A stretch of 64,000 bases of DNA from Melanocharis versteri (GCA_013397845.1 VZTG01008547.1:109577-173576); one strand, 5' to 3'; positions 26,601 through 40,557 are shown, numbered from the stretch's first letter. Notes: generated from the letters alone by a model not told the origin. A program made the numbers and translations.

Positions 26601-28276
26601 ATCCCAGAGATATAACACTCCTTAGGTGGGAAAGGTATTAGAATATAATTTTATAATTTCCAGTTTTTTTACAGACTATTTCAGATATCTAGCACATACA
26701 GACAGCTCCCCATGGACTACCAGTAACATCCCACTTACAAAAAGGCAGATCAAAATTTTAATACTACCAAGACAGCATAGGAAATAAAGCCGGTAGTTTT
26801 TGAGATTATAAATACAGTACGAAGCAGGAAGGCAATGGTACTCTTCCCCTTACAGTTCTGAAAAAATCATAATAGAACAAGTATCCAAATACCAAAACAG
26901 TATCCACTGTTGTTAATTGAAGAGCTGTTTCCAGGCAATACTTATCCTACAGGTATTAGAGGTAGTAAAGAAAAAGTCAGTAAGCTTTAAGAAAAGTCTT
27001 GTAAAATCCCTACAAAGTCTTTGTAGCAAACAGTGTTGGATTTTTGCTTGTAATAAACTGATTTGTTGTTTATTCTTCTTCGCAAGCTTCTAAACAGTCC
27101 TAACTACAGTGAGTACTCTGCAGCTTCCTGATTTTTATCTCTCTTCCACATTGGCTTAGACAACAAAGTAATTCAGTATAAATTCACAATTTCATTGTAA
27201 AAATCTAAAGATAGCCCATCTCACCTTAAGGTAGATCAGAGACACTGAAAGCATTTAGTAAAGCCTGCAACTCTCTAGCACCTTCACTTCTTTCCACTGT
27301 CACAAAACTATTTCATGACACCTTTATGCAGCAACAAGCTATGCTTAATAACAGCCAGTGATTTAGTAATTCCCAGCAACCAATTAAAACTTGCTGGGAA
27401 AACAATTTCCCACAGCGGCTTACCCCACTTTCAGACAAACAATGCAGCAGGATGTCTAGAAGGATAGGTTTCATAAGGCAACTAACAAGTAACATCAAGA
27501 CATTTTATGAAATGCTCTGAAGTCCTGGGCCCCAGGCACTCAGATGGCAACTCAACATAGCAGTTATTTAGCTTGTGTGAAGTGCCAACCATTCTGCAAA
27601 ACACTCAAAACATCTTATTGATTACTTGAAAATAATTGTTACACAACACAATTAACATATACATGCAAAAAACTGAGTCAGGCTGAAAAAACTGCCCTTA
27701 AAGGGAAAAGCTACTAAGACAAACATAAACAAACACCTACTTCAAGATGCAAAGTTGTTTACATTCTTCATATACAGGTAGGATATTAGAATTAGTCAAA
27801 CAAAAGCCTGGGTCTGTAAGAGATGAAATGTAATGGCATAAATTTAAGAAATAACCCAAAAAGTTTAGGCTTAGCATTGAGGAAACATCCTGAGAGTCAG
27901 AACTGCTGACCCATGTCCCCAGGGGGAAGATTGGAGGCTGCAGCTCTTGACGTTTAAACAAAGATTGGACAAGAGTCCTGGCTGCTGCGCTGCCAGCACA
28001 ACATGCTCCGCAGAGCTCAGCTCTTCTCAACCCAGCCGGAGGGCAAGGCAACAATAAATGGGACTCGAGTATAAAGAGGACTGCACAAAGTGGTTTGTTG
28101 GGACTGTCGGCGCTGAAGACTGCACCTCACCATGCAGACATGGTGCTGTGAAGTAGCAAGTACCGTGCATCAGCTATTCCACAGAACTCATGCATATCAC
28201 CGCATGCTGGTCAGAGCAAAGCAATCCCAGGTAGCTATTCCACCATTCCATCTCTCTTCCCTACATCAGAGACTGA

Positions 28277-28302
28277 GGGATATATAAATATATATATATC
28301 CC
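28277..28302. repeat. AT-rich perfect palindrome, 10-bp arms
   Basis: Arms GGGATATATA and TATATATCCC flank a 6-base spacer. It is a cruciform-prone simple sequence in JADE3 intron 1 with no other recognised role. Confidence 0.9.
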
Positions 28303-30309
28303 TAACGGATGCTATGGTGTACAGCTGCATGCAAGGACAGTTAGTGCACAGCAGCTCAGATCCCTGCTCCTCTTTCACAGGACAAAATGTTAAGGAGATG
28401 TGTTACTTCAGCCTGGTGCAGGATGCATCTCTCTCTGAAGAGTGGGTATTCCCTGCAGCAGGATGCACTTCAACGCGGAGGAATGTAGCAGAAAGAGAAT
28501 ACAAATGCATGAGGCAGAAGGCTGCCGTACAAGATCTAAACTGAGATAAAAATACAGGGAACTGGCGGAGGCTTCCTGATCCACAAAGCCTGGAATGGGG
28601 TACAGGCAGAAACAACAAAAATATTTTGGCACTACCTACTACCAGGAATTTGAAAACAGGTCTATGAGCCACAGAGCAGCAAAACCAAGCTATTTATAAG
28701 GATCTGGAGCAAAAACAAAATAAATGCAGTTCTTGAGGAAGGAGAACATTACATGTCCTGCTGTTAGCCACAGCCACACGCTGGCCAGTTGGATTTTATC
28801 AACCCACCTCACTCAATTGCATCTCCTGTACTTAACAGATGTGCTTGTGTGCATTTCCTGTAGCTGAGTGATGGTAGTACTGTTCCATGCTAGAAGGGAG
28901 GTTCAAACAAACATTTCAGAAGCAATAATCTAGATGACCTAGAAGCATCTTTTTCCATAGACAAATTCTAGTATTTAATACAACTATATTTGTACACAGT
29001 CAGGGACCTTTAGTGGAGATCTTAAAATAAAAAATAAAACTATTTAAGTGTGAGAACTTCTTAAGTATGGTAAGATAACAGATGTTATGTTTCTGATGGC
29101 ACAGCTATGCCACTTCCATAATCTCCACAGCAAATCCCATGATGCCACCACACACACGAGCCACAAATGCTAAAAGCAGCGTGTGGATCCTCCACACAAT
29201 GACAACGTAAGATACAAAGAGATCTATTTAAACTTTGGACCGAAGTAATACCAAACTGTGCACTTCGATGCCTTCAAGCTCTGGCTCTGGAACAAGAAAC
29301 AGCAAACCCCACAAAGTTTTAACTACCAATGCAGCAAATGGAAAGGTCTTTATAGTGGGATTCGAAGTGCCCAGCACATTCAGGACAGCCAGCTCACACA
29401 CCAAATAGGGAATGATGCCAGAAATCTCTCCTCTCACCGATTCAACTACTGATTTGCAGTCCTGTAAATAGATACTTTCAGGAATCAGATACATGCTCGG
29501 ACCTTTCTTCCTCTTCTTCTCACATGTACTCTTCAGGCATCAAATTTGGCATCACATAAGGTGTCAGCAGTTGTCACATCTGCAAAAGCTGTCCTTAGTT
29601 TTCAACCCATCTTCCCAGCCCTCCTCTCCTGTCTACAGAGAGTCTGCCCCAGCACTTTCTCCCTTTTTCCTAAACCCTTTCCATTGCACAACTTTGCTGC
29701 TGCCTCTCTACAGCATTCAAACATCTATGGTCATTCCCATCACTTCACCGGAAGACCAGCCTGCGCAAGCATTTCTTATCTATGACACTGTTGTGATATT
29801 TTGCTTCAACCACTTATTTGCAGGATGACCAACCACCAGTTCCTGGGGATCATCAGGAGGAGCTCATGGCCCAAACCACCACCCACTTCTACACAACAAA
29901 TGAGCCTGCTGAGCCTCTGGTCCAGTCCTGGTCAATGCAAATAGGAAAAAAAGGAAACTATAAACAAAAAGATTGAGAATAATTTATGCCTGGATTACAG
30001 GAGGAAAGTTATCTCACAACTGGATGACGGTAGTCAAGAAAATATTTTATCTCCTTTTCTGGATACATTAAGTTGTGATGCTCACCAGTGTACAACACAG
30101 GGAGTCAGAAAGGCTACAGAACACGCTCTTTCGAGTTTCTTCAACTGCTCCAGCTATGCAGAATTTGAGTAAAGAGTAGTGTAGATAAACTGAATATTCC
30201 TGGCCCTAAAGGGGGTCTCAGTTGCCACAGAAAAATAACCCTCATAAACAGCTCACCTCACACAAAACCACTTAGTCAGTATTTAACTCAATGACAGTTC
30301 CCAGAGGGG

Positions 30310-30330
30310 AAAAAAAAAAAAAAAAAAAAA
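30310..30330. repeat. A21 homopolymer
   Basis: Uninterrupted A run on the plus strand followed by GAGGAGG. No retroposed gene sequence was recognised on its left. Confidence 0.95.
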
Positions 30331-33300
30331 GAGGAGGCAAGAAAAAAGTAACAATGTTAACTTCACTCAATTATCACAGTGATTTGAAGTACTTTTGACA
30401 TCCTTTATCAAACTTGGGACATTGGTATCTGCGATTTTTCATAAGGAAAGGCTCTCTGTTCTTTCACGGTCAGACATCACACCAGCACTCAAACTGTCAC
30501 CTTCCCCTGCAAAGAAGCTGCATAAATAAATAAAGCACCCAAGCTTCGCACTTAGACCGCAAAAAAACAAGGCTTGGAGCACAATCAAATGACGATTAAT
30601 GAAGCAGCAGACACTAAAACACAGTAAACAAGACTTCATCAACTTCACCCTCTGCGGCTGCAAATCCCATAGCAGCAACCAAATATGACTTCTTCCTTGA
30701 AGATGATCTTAAATGGTTGGAAAGGGTTGTGTTGTTTTTTTTCTTTTTACTGCTATGAAGGAGAAACTTGTGTCAATCCTTTGCCAAAGTCATTCCCACT
30801 CAGACAAAACACACGACAAGCTCTAAGAAACAAGCAGGGAAACTTTGGTCATGGTGGAGTCAATAGGAATTAAAGCTAGTGCCAAAACAAAGCCAGAAAT
30901 TAGCAAAACATTTATCTGATGAATTGGTGAGCAGAATTCCTAAATGGCAAAACTGAGTTTATTTCTTCTTAAAATCTCCTGATGCAAATACACTGGGGAA
31001 GGGTGGCAGGTTGCAAGATCAAGTTCTAATGCAAGAGAACTACTCCTTTTTTAAAGCACCCACTGTCAGAAAAACTTACTGTCAAAAGGAAAAACCTTTA
31101 ATAGAATTGTCTAAAATATTTAGACCTTTCTGATCTCTTGTAGTTTATTAATGTAAGACTTCCACTATACAAAGCTGTTGCCTTTATGGAGGCAAAACTT
31201 CTGAAACTGTTTAACAAGAGATAAAACTACACTTAGATAGTCTCCCACCCACGTCATTATGGATGGGCTTCCACCAGTTCCAAGGAGGACAGCAGGTAAC
31301 ACTGCCCTTCACAATACACTGGCATTAAAAAAAAAAAATAAAAGAGAAAACTTGCCTTAATAGGTTTGCTCCCCTTAGAGTTTTACATTACTTCTGCTTA
31401 CCTGAAGCACAAAAACTTCTATAGTCCTGGAAAGCTCAAAAGCAGAAGTAAACAAAGGAGCTGAGCTTTTCCTCCTTTGAGAATTGCCATCATGCAGTTA
31501 AATCCACAATTCTGACTGATTAAATCCCTACAGCCTGTAAGAGAACACAAATAGGCAGAGGTGCCATAGAGCGCCCTAAAGTGACATTAAAACCTCTAAA
31601 AGATAGATCTAAAGACACTTTGTTATGGCCAAAGGAATCTGGTACAGGAGTGAAGCTGGCTCAACTTGTACAACCCTTGTGCAAAGGCTGACATGCCACT
31701 TCTTCAGAATTAGGTGTACATGACCAGCTGGATCATTACAAGAGTTACACCAGAGCAACACCTTCAAACTGTTGCGAAAGCTGACTTCTTTGAAAAAATG
31801 AGCTTAGTATAGATCCCCTAAAATAATTTAAAGGAGGAATAAAAAAAAAAATTCTGACAAAAAAATTATCATAGGGTAGCAAATGGTTAAAAAAGGATTT
31901 GATACAAGTAACCAAGATACATTTAAATGTTTTAAAAGTTACTCCACTGAACCAATGCTTTGCCACTGTCTCACTTTTTCTAGCAGTTCCTATCTAAAAG
32001 CAAGTTTGTTTTGAAACACTCTTACTACCTGTACCAAAGTAAATAGAATTGCTGATGTGTGTTTAAGTCAAACATACAGATTTAACTTCCTTGATCAATC
32101 TACCTATATACAGGCATAACACAGAAGGGTTTGTCGTTGAACACTAGCTAAATAGTCATCACACCAATATCAGCATTCACCAGAAAAAAAGTTTTGTATC
32201 ACAAACGCTTCTTTTAATGAAATTTTAAAAATACAACTTGAATTTCCAATGCACGATGCTTTTGCACATACAAATATGTAAACCCCCACAAATGTACCAG
32301 CCACGAAACATAAAACCTCACATAAAAACACTGATGAAGGAAAAGGCCCCCTTTATCACACTGAGCAAACTTACACAAAAAAAACCCAAACCAACAAGTC
32401 TGCCAAAATACTTTCAGGTCGAATGCAAATAATCTGGAAGTCCATACTGTCTGTAGTCTGGTACAGGAGACAAATTTAACTCAACCTAGATGATTTACAG
32501 GGTCCAAAGAAGATTGTGAGACACTCACTGGAAACACTGTTTTCTCCAATAACATGGAAAATGTTGGAAAGTTAAGTCAAAAAGAAGAGGGGACAGCCAA
32601 AGGGAGACTACAAAGGCATCAAAGACATGGATGGTTGAGAGAGACAAGTAAGAACTACAAATCACGTTCAAGTTCTCATCTGCAATTGAGGCTTTACTTT
32701 TTCCCTTTTTTAAGTTTCTTCAGGCTTTTTTTTCCAACTCTTAACCCACTCATACTTCAAAAATGGACTGATTCAAACGTAGAAGTCAAGCACACAGAAG
32801 TGAACACATGGAAAAAAAAGTAGTTCAATAATCTTAAAAAGAGAACTAAATGGCACCTGCAAAAGCTAGTAGATTTCAGTAACCTAAATTAATGCACATT
32901 CCTGCTTGCTGTTATAGAGGCTTCTGAAAATCTAGAACAAGTACACAGAAGATGCCAAGCAAAGGATCTAAGACAGCACTTAAGCCAGATTAATCCACGT
33001 AATGGGAGTCATGGGGCTCTGACTGATACTGAGCTGATTGGCAGGAGTGTACGCTTTCTAATAACTTGTGTCCCACCTTCTGAAGTTTTACGGCATTTAC
33101 AGAGGAAGAAAAATGAAAACATCATGCATCAGATCCATATGTATTCAGTTTTAAGCAAGAGAGGAAAGACAATCAAGAATACTAAGTACTGAAACAAAGT
33201 AATTTTTAACCTCTTCTTTCATGGAGCTCAGGGCAGAGTTTCGTTTTCTACAGTATTATACCACAGATATTTTGTCTCTGTATAGGTGTATACAACCAAA

Positions 33301-36300
33301 TAAAGCAAGTCAGATCTCCATCAAAACTGCAGAAACACACAAAAATGTAACCTGCCAGTCACTGGCAAAATCTCGCTGTTGCCACTGCAAGTAAACGCTT
33401 TGTACACTAGCTGTGTACGTTAAGTATTTGGATCAAAAATATGTTTACTACCAACTTCAACAAACTTAGGCATCTCAAAAATATCTGAAGAAAGAAAAAC
33501 TTTCACAATTTTCATAAAATATCACTGGAAATTATAGTATGATACACTAAAAAGTATAAAACTACAAGAACCAAAACGAAACCACCTGAATTTATGGATA
33601 CCAGTCGCAAAGGGCATATAAAATCGTTTTGCATAATTTCTATTTATAAAAAAATATGGAATTATTTCATCCCACTGGTTTTTTCATCTTTTTCTTTTTT
33701 GGCCCAAAAAAGTGAACAAGCACTAACCGAAGAAGGTGAAGAAAATTAGTATCTGTAATACAGGCATAATATTTTGAAAAAATAACTTCCATAAAAGATT
33801 CAGTACCATAAGCAGAAGTGAGTTTTATTTCCTAGGTATGCCAACAGCCATTACAATATTGTTGTTCATAAACATGTCCCTTATGTTAAGATCAACTTTT
33901 TGGTTCTTCCCTCACTCTTAGTACATTCTGTTGCAGAGCTGCAAGTTCAAATTTGTCAAGCAAAATGCTTCACTTACTTCTTAAGATTGCTCATTTCATG
34001 CTACAGTGGAAATGATTACATTGTTAACATAAGGAAGACTGCAACTTCATTATCAGGTTTAAGTATCTCCCTTTCAGTTGCTTAAATGAAAGGCCATTTG
34101 ATTTCTGAAAAGAACATAACTGCTCTAGAATTAGACCCAAGCTGAAGAGTTGCTAGAACTCCCCCAAACAAGGTCAACAATGTTAAAGCACAGCAGCAGC
34201 ACTGATAACTAGTACCCCTTCCCCTTTCAGAGCACTAGTCAGCAGTTCTTGAAAAAAAACAACCAAACAAAAAACTAACATAAAAAGCTATTATCTGTGC
34301 TTGAAATGAGCATTTTTTTCTCCCTCCTATCAAACAATATCTAACAGGTTTACATTGCACTGCAGAGTAATCACTCGTTACCACTATTTCAGTCACTATT
34401 TTCCTGCTGGGAAAAGAGTCTATTTGTATGAAAGCAGGAAGAGGAGTACCACTTTATTACTGCTCTTTCTATCCAAGTATTAATAAAACTGGCAGAGGTA
34501 TTACTCCTACCTCTCTGCTGAGGCTCCTCCTCAGCAGACGATCGTTGAGCCTAACATTTTCCTGTGTGTCTCTAACATGCTCACATCTTAAATATTTCAG
34601 CTTCACAAGTTCTTTGGTTGGTTTGTTGGGTTTTTTTCATTAAAGCCAAAACCTGGGTAGGACATGGGCACTATTTCCTATGATGAGTCCTCTACTGCCA
34701 CTCTGACATCAAAGCCTGCAAACTAACACCGAGAGGATATTAAATAAATAAAAGCAGTTAAAAGCAGAACAAATAAAGAGAATTAAACAACACAAAGAGT
34801 CCCACTAGGGACATATGTTTCCTCCCTTGACAGGGTACCCATTTCTCCTGTACGCTTTTGTATCCAGAGGTTCAACACGTCAGGTTTTCTGCATGTCAGC
34901 ACATAGAAAATAATACCATTTTATTCTGCTATACTTGGTATATAGGGGAAGATTTAAATATTTGCACACTAAAAGTAATAATTTTTTCAATATCACCATG
35001 GTCTACAGAGGAAGCATTATTTAAAAACTGCCTGATCTGTTAAACCAATACTTGTATTTTTTAAATGGTATGAATGAAAGCTCATAGTTTAGTTATGGTT
35101 TTCAAGGGCTTGTGAACAGCCATGTTACTGTAACTTTTATCTAACACTTGTAGTAAATCCATCCTTTATCTACATATTTAAAGAATTTCAGTCATTCAAT
35201 ATACCTTATAAACTATACAGTACAATTAAAAGACAACACCCAGGCAGAACTTCTCCTACGCAGTTTTCCTCTCACTATTCTGTCATCAACCCAACAGCAT
35301 ATTCCAAAACAAGAACTGCCTGAAAATTTAAAACACAGTTTGGAAAACTCGTCATAACACAGTCACACAAAATTAACTATTTCCAATAAATGTTCCTGGT
35401 CAGTTGTTCCACTTTGCAGCCTGGTGTGGGGGGTACCAGCCCTCCCTTTGGAGGATCTCAGGCATCCCAGCCTCTACTCACCCACTGCACTGCGCTAACC
35501 CTTGGAAGCTGTAGGACTTGCTGTGCACCGAACCACTCGTGCAGGCATGAAACTGCTCTCTAGGACATGAGCAAGAGCCTGAGCCTTTCACCAGCAAAGG
35601 CTATCAACAGTCAGGAGCTTTAAGCAGGTAAGACAGGCTCTCAGAAAATATTCAAGCAAGAACTTATTAGAGAAAGGTGGGAAAACAGGAAAAAGGAAAG
35701 AAAGGGGGCTGGGGGAAACCCAGAACAGTAGATCAGCAAAATAATACATAATTCGCTCAAGACTATGTGACAAGCATATTCAGTTTAGCAACCAGTCAGG
35801 CATGTGTATAAACCTGTTTTTTAACATCTCCTAGAGCTCTAATTAAAACACAAAGAGGCATTAACGACACTATATGTTATGTTCACCATTCAATTCAATA
35901 GTCAAGAAACACAGCTCTTTAATCTAATGCTGTAACAGGTGTACTTTGAAGAAAAAAAGCACTCCAAAGTTTTCAAACAAAGTTTAACAAGCTAAGGCAA
36001 GCACCCCAGCGTTTAATCCAGGAGAAAGTTATAACAAATAGCATCAGCAGTCACGAGCTTATCCTCCCACCTTCTCCTGCTTCTCTGAAGAGGGCGAGTA
36101 AGCAAGTGCCAGTGGAGCCTCCGCAGTCATGCTCACAGCTCGGGGTCTCTTCCATTCCTTTCAATCCAAGTAAAGCCTGCATTACAGCTCTACAAATGCA
36201 AGAGCTTTCATTAGGTCCAAGATCACGCATCCCAGACTGCTCTAATCCCCAAATTCTTGGTCTCCTACACACTGAAATAAGATATTAAATATTGGAAAAG

Positions 36301-38142
36301 TTCAGATGTCATCTAGAAAAGGGTAACTTGGAAGCAAATGAATATGAAAGAGTGAACAGCCCAGGGAAACAGGGAGGTGCTTGGTAATTACATCGGCATC
36401 TCTCCACAGAAGGCAACACCCGGTTTGTCACATTACACTTCTGAAACTTATTTGCCAGATACCTTCTTGCAGTCAAAGCAAGTTGAAGTATCAATAAAAA
36501 TAGTATCTACAGACACACTTTTTAGGGGTTCTGAACATCAGACGTGCAGTTGCAGCTAGAAGGTAGCATAAAGAAAACTAATTTTAAAGTGACAGGTGTA
36601 ATTGATCATTTAACATTAATAAATACAAAAGAAATCAATTCTCACATTCTTTTTATTAGCAGCATTAGATTAAAATAGGCTATGTGCTAAAATGCAAGAT
36701 TTCATATAGTTATCTCACTTTTCAGAGGTGCCATCAAGCCCTACAGATCTCCAGCATCTCCCACTCCCACCTGACCCAGCCTCCGCCAGCACAAAACCTG
36801 CCAGGGCCTTGACATAACATTTTGTACATCAGCCCTTCGAGATGCAAATAGCATCTGTTGGCTTCCATTACATAAATACCCCCAATAAGAGCTATTATTA
36901 ACTTGTTAGTTTCCATTTTAAGTAAAGTATGTAAAAATTGTATTTATGTCTCCAACTGCGTGAAGCCTCAAGTGTTATAGGCACTTCAAACTTCAGAAAA
37001 GAGAAACACAACACAATTTCAGGGGTTCCCCTCTCCACAGAATTCAAAAGCCCCCGAGTCCCCTTAGCTATGGCTCCCACAAAAATTGTGGGAGTGAAGA
37101 GATTAAGCAGCATGTGCAAATAGCAAGTTTTGGCTCAGTCCATTTCTGTCCACAATGAAAGAAATCACTGACCAAAACACAACACTACCACTGATCTAGG
37201 CAAAACAGTACATTTTTGGTTAAAAAATGCATTGAGAGAACGATACCTATACCTAACAGAATATTAACTTTTAAATTTCAGTTGAACACAACAGTCTTTG
37301 CTATCGAATTGCCTGGTATTTTCTGAAGAGTGGGCATAACACTGCACCATCAAACCCATTCAAGTAATAGCCCCCCAAACCACATACCAGTTTCAGAAGG
37401 AGACTTCTAGGGACTAAAGACAAACCACAGAAACAGATGTTTACATGACATTTTCATCCATGGATGATAAAAGATGCACTACAGAAATGGGTGCACATGC
37501 CTTCTCCAGAGGCATCCCATGTCTTGCCAAGCTAACCAAAAATATGCAGACACCATGCCCTGCCCCTCACCCAATGGGGCACAATGGTCAGAAATTAATT
37601 ACAAAGATTGAAATAAACTACCTAAATAGACCACAGGGAACAATGTAGGAGCGTTTCAAACTCAAGTCAGCTTGTACAGGGTTTAACTTCACTTCTGCCC
37701 ATCAGGTGTAACAAATCCAGCCATTTTCACCACGGCCTTGGACACTTGCCATCACACTAGCCAAGAGTTGAGGTCACCAGTCAAGACATCCCCCAGGGCA
37801 GCTGCAGCAAGCTCTTGGGGAAAATGCTCTACAGCATTCAGTAGCTGCTACAGTGACCATGCACACGTGTCTCTGCCCATGTATATATACATATAAAACT
37901 GTACAGGGAAAAATAATACTCGTAGATAAGAAGCCTTGGTAAAAATTCTTCTCCATAAGCCAATCACCCAGGTCTATGAAAACTACGTGTATTTTTAAAA
38001 TCAAAACAAAAAGCCCACAACAATCGCAGATATCTCAATAAATCCCAAACACAAACTTCCTGATTTTCTGCTGCTGAGAGGAAGTCCAAAGAACCGCAGA
38101 GAAGAAAACACCTAGGTTTATTCTAACACTACACTGAGATAG

Positions 38143-38157
38143 ATCTATCTATCTATC
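38143..38157. repeat. Short ATCT tetranucleotide repeat
   Basis: Nearly four ATCT units; a minor microsatellite in JADE3 intron 1. Confidence 0.8.
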
Positions 38158-39551
38158 CCAGGCTCTTACATTCACAGCAGATTTTCATGGTTTTAATGAG
38201 ATCCCAAATGAACATGCATACTTGTCAATAAATGCCACTGCATATGTTCCTACATCAGTTCTCCAGCAAACCTTTGCGGGTATCTGCTACATGTACGCAA
38301 CGAAAATATAACAAAAAAAAGACCTACAGTCGGACCCAACTCAGAGGAATTTTTCCCACTGGGGGAGGGAAGCTTGTTCTGTAAAAGGAACCTAGAAAGA
38401 GGAAACATCAAATGAGGGACAGGTAACAGAAATAGTTTTGCTATTTTGATTACTTTTATTGCATCTAAAGTCCAAGTTTTGCAAATACAGCTTTCTTCTC
38501 CTCTCTGCAATAAAAACAGGGCATGTCATGTCTAGTCTGAAAAGAGGTCAGAAGTTCAGTTAAAAAGAAATAACACAAACTTTAGATCCTAAAAGTACTA
38601 ACTTGCTTTTACCTTGAAAAGGTACATTCTTAACTAAAGCGACTTCAAATTGCATTTTCTCCCTTTAGTAAGTGCAGGTAAAGACTTTTCTGATGTCTCC
38701 TTAAGGAACTCTGCAGCAAGCTTGAAAGTTATGCAAACATGCCTACAACCAGGTCGACCTTTCCGGCCTAAGGCTCTCACATTTCCAAGCTAGCTCTCTA
38801 ACCATCACTAAGATGCGGTCTCACTGTGTCGAGATGAGCAGGTGTGCCCGAAATGCTCTCTAGAACGGACCACAACAAGCACAAACCTGATGTAAAACGT
38901 TGGCTGCTGATTAAGCATCTTGCAAACACCAGGACAAAATACATTTCTCTTAATCTTTCAGTTTTAGTGCAAAGGCTCTTTTACATTAACAGAGAGGCAC
39001 AACAGCTTTCAAGTATCTAGTGTGTAGTAATTGAAGGTTTTCTAATCACACTTGGATGTTGTCTTCAGCATCCCTTTTCTCCTGAACATGAAAAAAACCA
39101 TAGCGCTTTGAAGTACAGCGCAAATTTAGTGATATTTTAATAGAAATACATAGCCACTCATTATAACAATTTGCAAACAATAGCTGAACTCAGGTAACTA
39201 CAAATGCTTTTTATAAAATAACTCTAGTTAAAAGACGGGGGAAAGTGGCGTTTATTTGCCTGTTAAGATGTATTTTAGGGTGCCCTGAACCAAATTCACC
39301 CATTAATCATCCCATTATTATCTGCAAGTATTACTTTTTCTACATCCCCAGCCGCCAACCACACCGGTCGCGCTACATCCGTAGAACGAAGCCATGCCTT
39401 TGCAGAAAGATGAACAGCATTAAAGCAAACACCATGCAAGGGAGGAAGGTTTGATCTGCAGAAGTGAAGTCGGGACCTTCCCGCTCCTCTGTCTACAGGC
39501 ACAGGGGGCACTGGGGCGCCATCGGCCCCCGCCGCTCAGGAAAAAACTTAC

Positions 39552-39640
39552 CTTGGCGGCGCGGCCGGGCAGGCGGGAGGGCTGCGCTAGCGCTTCATTG
39601 TCAAACTCAGTTCTAGCAAGTTCCTCGACATACCGGCGGA
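39552..39640 (-). other. JADE3: Probable JADE3 non-coding exon 1 (5' end undefined)
   Basis: The minus-strand sequence ends in CGCCGCCAAG|gtaagttttt, a near-perfect donor inside the CpG island. The next recognisable JADE3 exon is at 8385, so this is the natural first exon. The right boundary given is only a minimum; the transcript may start further right, even in the gap. It includes a 14-codon uORF (39631-39587). Confidence 0.6.
39587..39631 (-). CDS. uORF in JADE3 exon 1 (14 codons)
   Basis: ATG at 39631-39629 opens MSRNLLELSLTMKR and stops at TAG 39589-39587. A second in-frame ATG (39598-39596) has A at -3 and gives MKR-stop. It is entirely within the presumed 5' leader, and translated only if the transcript starts to the right of 39631. 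A role in translational control is inferred. Confidence 0.35.
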   Translation of the reverse strand: MSRNLLELSLTMKR

Positions 39641-39810
39641 GCGGTGCTCGGCGGCGGACAAGCGCCCGGCTGTCTGTCTGTCTGCCCGCCCGCCAGCCAC
39701 GCCCAGCCGCGCTCCGCAGGGCCCCGCCGGCTCGGGCACCGCCGGGTCACCGCCTCTCCGGGCTGCGGCGAACAAAAGGGCGCTTGGCCGGGGGCCGCCC
39801 GGCCCCTGCC

Positions 39811-39907
39811 NNNNNNNNNNNNNNNNNNNNNNNNNNNNNNNNNNNNNNNNNNNNNNNNNNNNNNNNNNNNNNNNNNNNNNNNNNNNNNNNNNNNNNNNNN
39901 NNNNNNN
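39811..39907. other. Assembly gap (97 N)
   Basis: A run of 97 undetermined bases inside the GC-rich JADE3 promoter. Frames that cross it are meaningless. Confidence 1.
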
Positions 39908-40140
39908 TGCCGGCTGCTCGGCGCGCCCGCAGCCCGGCCCGCTCCTCCTCCGGCGGCAGCAGCCGCACAAGAGCCCTATTGTATTATTGACACTGCTGGG
40001 CTCCAGGCCCCGCCTCTTCCCCTTCCCTCCCTGCCCGCGCCGGGCCTTCCTGCCAGCTGCGCCGGCAGAGCCGCCCCCCGCCCGCAGAGCGAGCGGGAAG
40101 CGGACGGCGGCGAAGGAAGAAGGGCAGCGTATCTGGTGAA

Positions 40141-40557
40141 GGTGTGGAGCGCATGTCCTGTGAGGACCGGCTGAGGGAGCTGGGGTTGTTCAGCCTGGAG
40201 AAGAGGAGACTCAGGGGTGACCTTATCACTATCTACAACCTGAAAGGAGGCTGTAGCCAGGTGGGGATCAGCCTCTTCTCCCAGGCAACCAGCGACAGGA
40301 CAAGAGGGCATAGTCTAAAACTATGACGAGAGGTTTAGGTCGGACATGAGAAAAAAATTTTCCACGGAAAGGACGATTAGATATTGGAATGGGCTGCCCA
40401 GGGAGGTGGGGGAGTCACCGTCCCTGGAGGTGTTTAAGAAAAGACTGGATGTGGCACTCAGTGCCATGGTCTAGTTGACGTGGTGGTGTTTGGTCATTGG
40501 TTGGACTTGATGCTCCCAGGGTTCTTTCCAACCTAATTGATTCTGTGATTCTGTGAA
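40141..40557 (+). mobile_element. CR1 LINE 3' end, beside the JADE3 promoter
   Basis: A relatively well preserved CR1 3' fragment. The frame 40144-40326 matches the end of the CR1 ORF2 (CEDRLRELGLFSLEKRRLRG, then ATSDRTRGHSLKL). It is followed by the typical 3' segment GGGCTGCCCAGGGAGGTGGG, GAGGTGTTTAAG and CAACCTAATTGATTCTG, and it finishes in the ATTCTGTGA repeat that marks CR1 3' ends (40537-40557). 5'-truncated; frames broken. It directly abuts GC-rich promoter sequence on its left. Confidence 0.93.

Larger units (their letters stand above)
8386..39551 (-). other. JADE3 intron 1 (31.2 kb)
   Basis: Spans the donor at 39551 (gtaagt) to the acceptor at 8386 (tttctttag). Mostly AT-rich unique sequence. 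Contents recognised: a 24-bp minisatellite (13348-13416), candidate regulatory stretches (21600-21860, 23040-23400, 24050-24260), a degraded CR1 (25790-26600), an AT palindrome (28277-28302), an A21 run (30310-30330) and an ATCT repeat (38143-38157). Stretches 8.4-13.3, 13.4-21.4, 26.6-30.3 and 30.4-39.4 kb show nothing else I can support. Confidence 0.7.
39480..40140 (-). promoter_or_regulatory. JADE3: CpG-island promoter region of JADE3 (contains assembly gap)
   Basis: Strong CpG and GC enrichment on both sides of an N gap, in contrast with the AT-rich surroundings. It contains the only good minus-strand donor in the region (39552|39551), consistent with the promoter and first exon of the downstream minus-strand gene JADE3. 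No TATA box seen. The transcription start may lie in the gap. Antisense transcription from such an island is possible but unproven. Confidence 0.7.

Noticed and set aside
28920..28950. TCTAGATGACCT-like CR1 3' word
   Set aside because: An isolated short match without the terminal repeat or adjacent CR1 sequence.
30310..30330. Poly-A tail of a processed pseudogene
   Set aside because: No cDNA-like sequence was recognised upstream, and target duplications cannot be shown.
39451..40174. Long open frames on both strands across 39.45-40.17 kb
   Set aside because: They cross the N gap and lie in a CpG island where stop codons are rare; no recognisable protein.
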